A DNA stretch of 64,000 nucleotides from Melitaea cinxia (taxonomy: Eukaryota; Arthropoda; Insecta; Lepidoptera; Nymphalidae), in the NCBI RefSeq assembly GCF_905220565.1, contig NC_059401.1, positions 16,178,766 to 16,242,765 on the forward strand, written 5' to 3'. This document shows positions 57,487-64,000 of this stretch, piece by piece. How positions within the stretch are numbered: position 1 is the stretch's first letter; each line of letters begins with the position of its first letter. Below the pieces are notes generated by a model. It was not told the DNA's origin, made no database searches, and saw nothing but the letters and a program-made list of their open reading frames with translations. A program made the translations under genes and the position numbers.

Positions 57487-57969
57487 AATTATACAAATCT
57501 AAAGCTTTAGATTTCCGTTCCAGCGCTATCGACAAAAACGTTGCCGTTTCATCCGTAAAAAAATTACCCTCATGCGTCTAATGAAGTTTCGATTCAAAAC
57601 ATCGACGTTCATAACTTAATATTATCTTCGTTTTTTTTAAGCCTACCTGAATAAAGTATAATTTTGATTTTTGATAACATTGATCAGTAAGTTAGTTTAT
57701 ATTTATATATAAAAAAACTCCCTGAACTGAGTATATTTTCACAATATTTTGATGTTAAAATGTTCGTTGTAATTACGTCTGATAAAACAGGCGAATCATG
57801 ATTCCGGAATTGATGCATTGTTTTCGACCCTCGAGGTATTTATTCGGAATGTCTGCTTTCAATGATATAAATCAAATCAGAATATACTTTAATTTCATTT
57901 GTAGGTTTTTGCAAGCACATTTGGATTATCAGGTCAAAATAATAATAATATTTTTAGCTAATATAGATG
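57487..57969. other. AT-rich unique sequence
   Basis: No gene. The plus frame 57798-57998 runs into the next SINE. Confidence 0.4.
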
Positions 57970-58112
57970 ACGACGACGCGTTAGCGCGGCGGTCATAGCA
58001 CTGGCTGTTACGCTGGCGGTCGCGGGTTCGATCCCGCTCACGACAGACATTTGTATCGACCATATAGCTGCTACTCGTGGGTCTGGGCGTTGTGTTTGTG
58101 TATTGTGTGTAA
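57970..58112 (+). mobile_element. tRNA-headed SINE, head only
   Basis: GACGCGTTAGCGCGGCGGTC ... GCGGGTTCGATCCCGCTC gives clear A- and B-box regions, then ATTTGTATCGACCATA and CGTGGGTCTGGGCGTTG. The 3' half is missing. Confidence 0.7.
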
Positions 58113-58293
58113 AGTCTAAAAATGATATAAAATAGATATGGCTTGAGTTTAGGAGAAGTTATAAAAAATATATCATAGGAAAAAGATTTAAATAAAGGGT
58201 CTTAAGAATGTGATACATAATAACATACCTAACTCATATGATGTTAAATCAAAATGGAGGAGTCTTTAACTAAATTATAGTAAAATATTTCAA

Positions 58294-58519
58294 CTGAGGT
58301 AGGGTACAGCAGGGAATATCCTGCTCAAGATCTGGAGCAGCCCGACTGGGGTATACCTCGACCTTACAGAAGATCATTTCAAGCAGTATTGTGTTCATGT
58401 TGGTGACTAAGGTGACCAGAGCTCCTAGGGGGATTGGGCGTCTATAAGCTACGGTAATCGCATACCATCAGGTGAGCCGTACGCTTGTTTGCCGACCTAG
58501 TTGTATATAAAAAAAAAAA
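58294..58519 (+). mobile_element. Poly(A)-type SINE-like retroposon with internal deletions
   Basis: CTGAGGTAGGGTACAGCAGG to GTGAGCCGTACGCTTGTTTG plus A-tail. It lacks the CACAGCTAAATAATAC segment and the GTCGGCAACGCGCTTGCG ... GCAGA segment compared with 13425 and 51602. Confidence 0.7.
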
Positions 58520-59762
58520 CTTGACCATGATTAGGTGACTAAACAAATCGATAATTGTAGGTTATTGGTAATATCATGTATTTATTACATTGATATTTTC
58601 TTTCGCTGTTATTTCTTACACTGTCTTCTCCGTTATTTGGCACTCTCTCATGATCATTGGTTGACTGAAAGAGATCTCTCCTAGGAATAAGTCCACCTTT
58701 GCCATCAACTATGATTCTGTATCTATCTGTATATTCTTTTTTTTAGTGCAATTAAGTATATAATAATAATAATGTTGTAAATAAATACGTTTTTTGACCC
58801 AGTGCTTGAAGTTTTATTCATCAACTCTTGTCCAATTATTTATAAATATGCTTGTACTTAAGTGTAATATAGTAGTAGTAACATTTTCAATATAATGATA
58901 ATTTAGCACCTTAAATATTTTTAGTACTAATTAAAATATTATTTAATAAATATTACGGATCAAACAGGATTCAGTTGTTTTGGTTAATTTTTGGAAGGAA
59001 AATAAAAAATCACTTTCGAATGATATTATAAAATCAGTAGTGTTAAAAGTTATGAAGAGTTCTTGACGTGTTTTATGAAAGATTTGTTTAGTGTTTTATT
59101 ACCAAGATTTCATTTTTTATATATATAATATTTACTGTCATACCCATAAACATATTTGCAGCGCAAATACGAAATAATGAAATCATTTAGTATTTTTTTG
59201 GTACTGAATATTTTTCAGTATATTAACAACCAGTCTTAGATTTAATCATTAATTAAACAAATATACAATACTTGTATAAACGTACTTCTAACAACCGTAG
59301 TTTTTTATTAAATGAAATAGATTGTAGACATTTACAATGAAATTAAAAGTCGCGGTGGCGTCTCGAACAAATTGCCTAAAACATCGCTGTGAAATAAACA
59401 TAAAACGAGTTTGGAGCCTCAAACGAAAACAATTAAAGCGATGTAGAAACGAAACGTAAATCCTAGTTACACGGGACGCAATGAAAAGCAATTTTAATTC
59501 ACTTAAAGAGAATTGGAGTTCTTTCTCCTTTAATTAGACTATTGGTGGCACCTGAGGCGTGCCGGCCGTCCGCTGCAAATTGTGTCTTCCCCGCTTAATG
59601 GATACGGCTGTTACACCGTTATGCAATTCGGTGAATGATATTTAAAGTCAATCTATTCGATGTGAACGCAAGGAATTTTAACGGTCTATTAACCTGGAAC
59701 AATATATGAACCTATGTATTTTTACTACGCCTATGTCATGTACGATTTGACTGTATTTTTAT
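58520..59762. other. Unique sequence with GC-richer patch 59340-59660
   Basis: 59520-59640 (GCACCTGAGGCGTGCCGGCC) adjoins TTTAATTAGAC and TTAATGGATAC, homeodomain-type TAAT cores. A candidate regulatory block on composition alone. No gene seen. Confidence 0.4.
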
Positions 59763-60178
59763 TCATTTTTAGCCAAGTTCCAAAAAAGGAGGAGGACCTC
59801 AGAACTTTTGACTGGGTAGACTGATTTAAATGATTTTTATTTTATTTGGAAGTCAGTGCGTCTCATGTTGTTTTTTTACTTTTCAAGTTATCTAATAATG
59901 CGTATATGTGACTATTTTTTCGTCAACGTCTTCGTCAACGTTTCGTCGTTTTCTTATAACTTTTTACTGTTTGAACCTATTTTGATGATTCTTATTTTAA
60001 AAGAAATCTGATGCTTGTTGTGTGATCTCAAATTTGATTGATACCTGATTATTATTACTTTTGAGTGATATTTGATAACGCGCGTTAATTGATTATTTTT
60101 TCGTCTACTGATACGTTGTATTACCTGTTGTGTAATGGAAGTCATTTTTTTTCGCTTCCGAGCAAACACAATTAATCG
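59763..60178 (+). repeat. Dispersed repeat ('GGAGGAGG' family), ~415 bp
   Basis: CCAAAAAAGGAGGAGGACCT, then CAGAACTTTTGACTGGGTAG ... TTTTTCGTCTACTGATACG, TTGTATTACCTGTTGTG and TTCGCTTCCGAGCAAACAC. I recognise the order as a common lepidopteran repeat; class unknown. Partial opposite copy at 35530. Confidence 0.55.
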
Positions 60179-60819
60179 TCACTGGATCACATAGTATGAC
60201 AGATTTTTTTAAATATTATGATAAAAAATAATTTAAGTAACTAAGCGATGCTGTTTTAATTATAGCTAAACACTGTATAAATATAAGCAAAGTAGATTAA
60301 ATTATAGTGTAATATAATTCCAATAAATGGAGGTGAAAATAATTCCGAGCGTTGTTCCGCGGGATGCATTTGATGAAAGCCGACGACGCAACACTCAGTG
60401 CTCACTGTGCCATGTACGCGCCGGTGTAATTGGTGGCGTATTGGCAATTTCGTGTCTAAGTGTACCATTGTACGTATTAATGTTAACTTAATAACTCACT
60501 GATATAAGTCGTAACTTGCTTTTGACGTTTATGACAAGGATACAAAACTTTGTGTTTGGGGCTGATTTCGAAATGTCTGTCAGGTTGGGGAATTTTCCTT
60601 GCAAAGCACTATTTACAAGAGAATTTCCTTAGGAGTTTTATAAAATATTCTAATATTAAAACTATTTCTTATCGTAGAATTTTCCTAAAAATTTTCGTTA
60701 ACTGAGAAGGATAAATATTTTATTAAACATAGAAAACAAATGTTTTTTTATTGCCCTTTACTTAAGTAAACCCTTATTAATATTTAGCTATTTGTAATAT
60801 ATATATATATATATATTTG
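60179..60819. other. AT-rich with GC-richer patch 60340-60470
   Basis: 60345-60440 (GAGCGTTGTTCCGCGGGATG; CATGTACGCGCCGGTG) is single-copy. A (TA)n tract at 60798-60817 abuts the next SINE. No gene seen. Confidence 0.4.
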
Positions 60820-61138
60820 ACGGCGCTTTGGCGCAACGGTCACAGCACTGGTTTGACATGATGATGACATATGACAATCATTTATATTGGCCATGCAGAT
60901 GTTTGCCGTGGTCTGGATGTTGGTGCAGTCTTTGTAAGTCTCCCCACCGTACCTCGGAGAGCACGTTATGTCATCAGTCTCGGTTATTATAATTTAAAGC
61001 TGATAACGATCGTTACTTATGGTAGGGAACACATCCGCCAACCCGTATTGGAACAGCGTGGTGGATAAACTCTGATCCTTCTCCTTCATAGAGAAAGAGG
61101 CCTATGCTCAGTAGTGGGATATTACAGGCTGAAGCGCG
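60820..61138 (+). mobile_element. tRNA-headed SINE, near full length
   Basis: GACGGCGCTTTGGCGCAACG opens the head, but the B-box segment has decayed to a TGATGATGACATATGAC run. The body has TCTCCCCACCGTACCTCGG and GGAACAGCGTGGTGGATAA; the tail has AGAGGCCTATGCTCAGTAG and GATATTACAGGCTGAAGCG. It begins at the (TA)n tract. Confidence 0.75.
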
Positions 61139-62321
61139 TGAAACGTATATAACTGCACTGTAATGTTAATATTTCACTTTAACTGTATTAAAATTACGTA
61201 AAACAATCTGCATAATATCATATATTAACAACTTGAAACGAATTAGCACGTCGCTTTCACACAGTACGTTTCGATATTGTCTCGTACAGATAATCCTATA
61301 CATTTAGCAACTGATTTAAGTGACTTTACATGAGTTTCGAGCGAGGCAGACTCGAAGCCCGATCGCATTAGCTGATCCATCGAAAGCCGGCTATTTAAAT
61401 CTATAGAGTAAAATGCATTGTGCCAGGGCAATACCAGGACAATGCCAGGATAATAGCAGGTAGATAGCAAAGCCAAACGAACTGAGCTAGGAGTTCATTG
61501 TAGCACGATCATGAATAAGAATTTGGCTGACACCGCGTCGTTGAGGATAATGGATATGTAATGATCAAGTAGGTACATCGTAAGTGCTCCATATATTTAT
61601 GAAATAAACTGTTAACTGCGAATACACTTTGATTGAAAAATAATAATTCTGAATTTCCCGAATTATGTAATCGGGTTTTAACGATTGTTAAGTTACTTTT
61701 TGTTAGAATTCCTTTTCAATGTGAATCATAAACAATATTAACTAAAATTGATGTCGCATTTAGCAAGCCGTACAAAACAATACGAATAAATAAACAATTA
61801 AATTTACAATTTTAATTCAATTAAAATATTTACCTGTCAAATATAGAATTAATACTAAAAAGGCACAAATAAAAAACGCCCAAGTCCGCTTAAAAATCCA
61901 ATACACTTAAAGGCAAGAGTCCATTTCAATATGTGTCAGTCCGGCGTACGCGATTGTTATTCAATAGCTCTTCATGAAATATGTATTTATTGTGTTCCCT
62001 CGTTCGTGTTAAATTCATACACAGTCGATAGTTGCACTTTGAATAACAGTTTTTTTTTAAAGTATAAATTTGATTGTTTGTTCAAATAATGATAAAAAAT
62101 ATATATAATTGTTCATTGCTCTAACGCATTGCATTTAAAATTTAAAAAAGAAAAGTTTTTCAAAAATGGAACATACTATAAATATGTGAATAACATTGAA
62201 TTAATTTTGTCTACGGTATGTTTTGAAATGATAGATTTTATTGCTTTCATAATATTCCTTCTTTTTATAGAAGATACATTTTAAGAATATTGTTTTCTTT
62301 TTAATAAAATTATAACAGCAA
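61139..62321. other. Unique sequence with an 11-bp degenerate tandem
   Basis: 61245-61520 is less AT-rich. Within it 61423-61466 holds four units of 11 bp: CCAGGGCAATA, CCAGGACAATG, CCAGGATAATA, GCAGGTAGATA. No gene seen. Confidence 0.45.
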
Positions 62322-62499
62322 ACAAGGATTACGGCTCGTCTGATAGTAAGCGGGTACCGTAGCTTATAGACGCCAGCAACACCAGAAACATCGCGAACTC
62401 GTTGCCGACCTTAGCCCCAATCCTCTCCAAGAGCTCTGGCCACCTTATTTATCATGGAAAGCAGTAATTTTTGCCCTACTTCAATTGCTGTGCTCTACC
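62322..62499 (-). mobile_element. Poly(A)-type SINE-like retroposon, partial
   Basis: The plus strand GATTACGGCTCGTCTGATAG, CCGTAGCTTATAGACGCC and CGTTGCCGACCTTAGCCCC to GCTGTGCTCTACC is the reverse complement of the family with internal erosion. Confidence 0.65.
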
Positions 62500-63079
62500 A
62501 CAATTATATTACCTTATCTGCATCAGTTTAGAGTCCTTGGTTTGATATTAATAAATAACTAAAATAAAAGTTTGAATTAGATGTCTGTATAACTTGAAAC
62601 TTGTAATGTATATAAATCTTTTAATGTGTGGGTCATCTTAATCTGGCTTACAGGCTTTATCTTAGAGGCTTTTTTTATTATTCTTTGTTTGAGGCTTAAT
62701 ATTTGAACTTTATTGTATTGTATATTTAAAATCTTAAAAGCTAATTTCTGAAACGTTAATTATCAAAATAACAAAGTATTCGTTCTAAACAACAACTATT
62801 TAGCGAACAACAAATTAAAACTCGCTTTACTATCACAAACATCGCTCTCAAATGAGCTGTACAGAACCGCCATCTCTTACAAGTCGAGTAATTAAAATTC
62901 ATATCAAAATCGGACAAAGTTTTAATTAATTAACCCGTCAGATGCACTGGAAATGCATAATTTAACCCCCGCTTGTTATTGTTGAACGAAAACTTAATGT
63001 TTTTATAGATATTTAAACTAGAATTTGGTATATATTGTGTTCTGAGAATGAGATGTGATTTAGATTTATTCATATTTAT
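62500..63079. other. AT-rich unique sequence
   Basis: No gene or repeat recognised. Confidence 0.4.
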
Positions 63080-63256
63080 TTATACTAATATTGTAAAGCT
63101 AAAATGATATATTTGTTATTTGTTTCTTTAAAGTGTTAATCTCACGGACTAACAGTCTGAATTCAAAAAGTTTTTGTGTGTTTTATTATATAGGCCGTTT
63201 ATTTATGAAGGCTATCGGCTATCTATCAACGTGAGTTAAGTCGCGTGAGACAGCTA
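63080..63256 (+). mobile_element. Short Helitron-like element (~177 bp)
   Basis: It starts near TTATACTAATATTGTAAAGC and ends AACGTGAGTTAAGTCGCGTG, then AGACAGCTAG (63256) and T. The terminal hairpin is eroded relative to 29234. Confidence 0.55.
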
Positions 63257-64000
63257 GTGTAATAAAAATGTTAAGCTTGTTAAATTACACGTTTAAAATT
63301 TGATCAATGTGACAGATTAAAAAAGTTAATTTTAAGGTTTTTTTTAAAGAAAAATATTAACATATGTGAATCAAAATTATTCAATATAACTAAAGCAGCA
63401 TATAAAATACTTAAAATCGCATGGAACATCAAATAAATCAATGTAAAACAAAAAAGATGATAAAAAAATGTAAGCTGCGCACTATCGACGACAGGATGAC
63501 AATACTATGTCGGGTCCAAAACACAAATACAACCATACAGACCCCGAAAAACGTCAGTATGCTTCAGTAAAATATTTGTCAGCAACGGACATCAAACCTG
63601 TGATCGCTATCTCTACAAATATTTGCTACAGAAACTACTAGAACATCGTCAAATTAATCATCTCATCTAATAAGCTGACTAAAATATTAAAATTATATAC
63701 ATGTCAATAGCCATTACATCACATAACTCGAAACGAAATTGAAAATTCATGAACTGAATCAAATTAGTCTGCCCCAAAACGTGACTAAAAGCATCTTTAT
63801 TTCAATTTTGTCCGACCAAAGTAAATTTTCTATGAAACAATTCTTCATAAAAAATTTATAAGGCATAATAAAATTAAAATATATTCAATAAACAACAAGG
63901 TGACACTAAACTGAATATAAATCAAAGGTGAAAACGGATTTCAATCTATAATAATGTAACCGTAGACTCGAACTGATCAAGATGCTCGTCGCGTCATTTG
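63257..64000. other. Unique sequence, no gene seen
   Basis: AT-rich; 63470-63620 is somewhat more balanced. No recognised repeat. Confidence 0.4.

Overview
This window looks like a stretch of a lepidopteran nuclear genome, probably a butterfly, and possibly a nymphalid (inference only). The DNA is AT-rich. It is densely seeded with repeat types familiar from Lepidoptera: Helitron-type termini (a hairpin followed by CTAG), tRNA-headed SINEs, SINE-like retroposons, and 5'-truncated non-LTR retrotransposons. Eukaryotic retroposon hallmarks are abundant, including perfect 8-17 bp target-site duplications (TSDs), poly(A) or ATG-rich tails, and nested insertions. I see no bacterial, viral, rRNA or CRISPR content and no convincing host protein-coding exon, so the window is most likely intergenic DNA or one or more long introns.

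Layout. 0-8 kb: AT-rich unique sequence with Helitron-like ends (892, 3368, 4407, 6806), a tRNA-headed SINE (2635) and a 330-bp-family retroposon with TSD (6356). 8-18 kb: a retroposon with its 5' half inverted (8641), complete-looking non-autonomous Helitrons (9035-9752, 10816-11038, 16921-17637) and another 330-bp retroposon with TSD (10442). 18-24 kb: three SINE copies, a LINE 3' tail and an RTE-type LINE 3' end with a perfect 11-bp TSD (22372), with GC-richer unique patches between them. 24.7-28.1 kb is the most striking segment: a SINE is split by Helitron-type DNA that carries a 282-bp tandem array. 28-44 kb: Helitrons, LINE remnants (34242), a tRNA-like cloverleaf inside an inverted-repeat element (33655), an inverted duplication of the 330-bp retroposon (41246) and a foldback element. 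44-53 kb: a LINE C-terminal fragment (45917), a perfect TSD around a full-length 330-bp retroposon (47798), two retroposons sharing one target site (51413-51901) and a truncated retroposon with a 12-bp TSD (52557). 53-64 kb: mostly AT-rich unique DNA with a second RTE 3' end with TSD (57194), SINEs, a Helitron (56397) and a few GC-richer unique patches.

How the parts relate. The ATG-tailed 330-bp retroposon and the RTE-type LINE fragments end in nearly the same sequence, and the tRNA-headed SINE ends in a related one. This suggests that the short elements borrow the RTE reverse transcriptase by mimicking its 3' tail. Helitron-type elements are the second main force, inserting into and beside older SINEs. 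Family names rest on pattern recognition, since no database was searched. All boundaries without a TSD are approximate.
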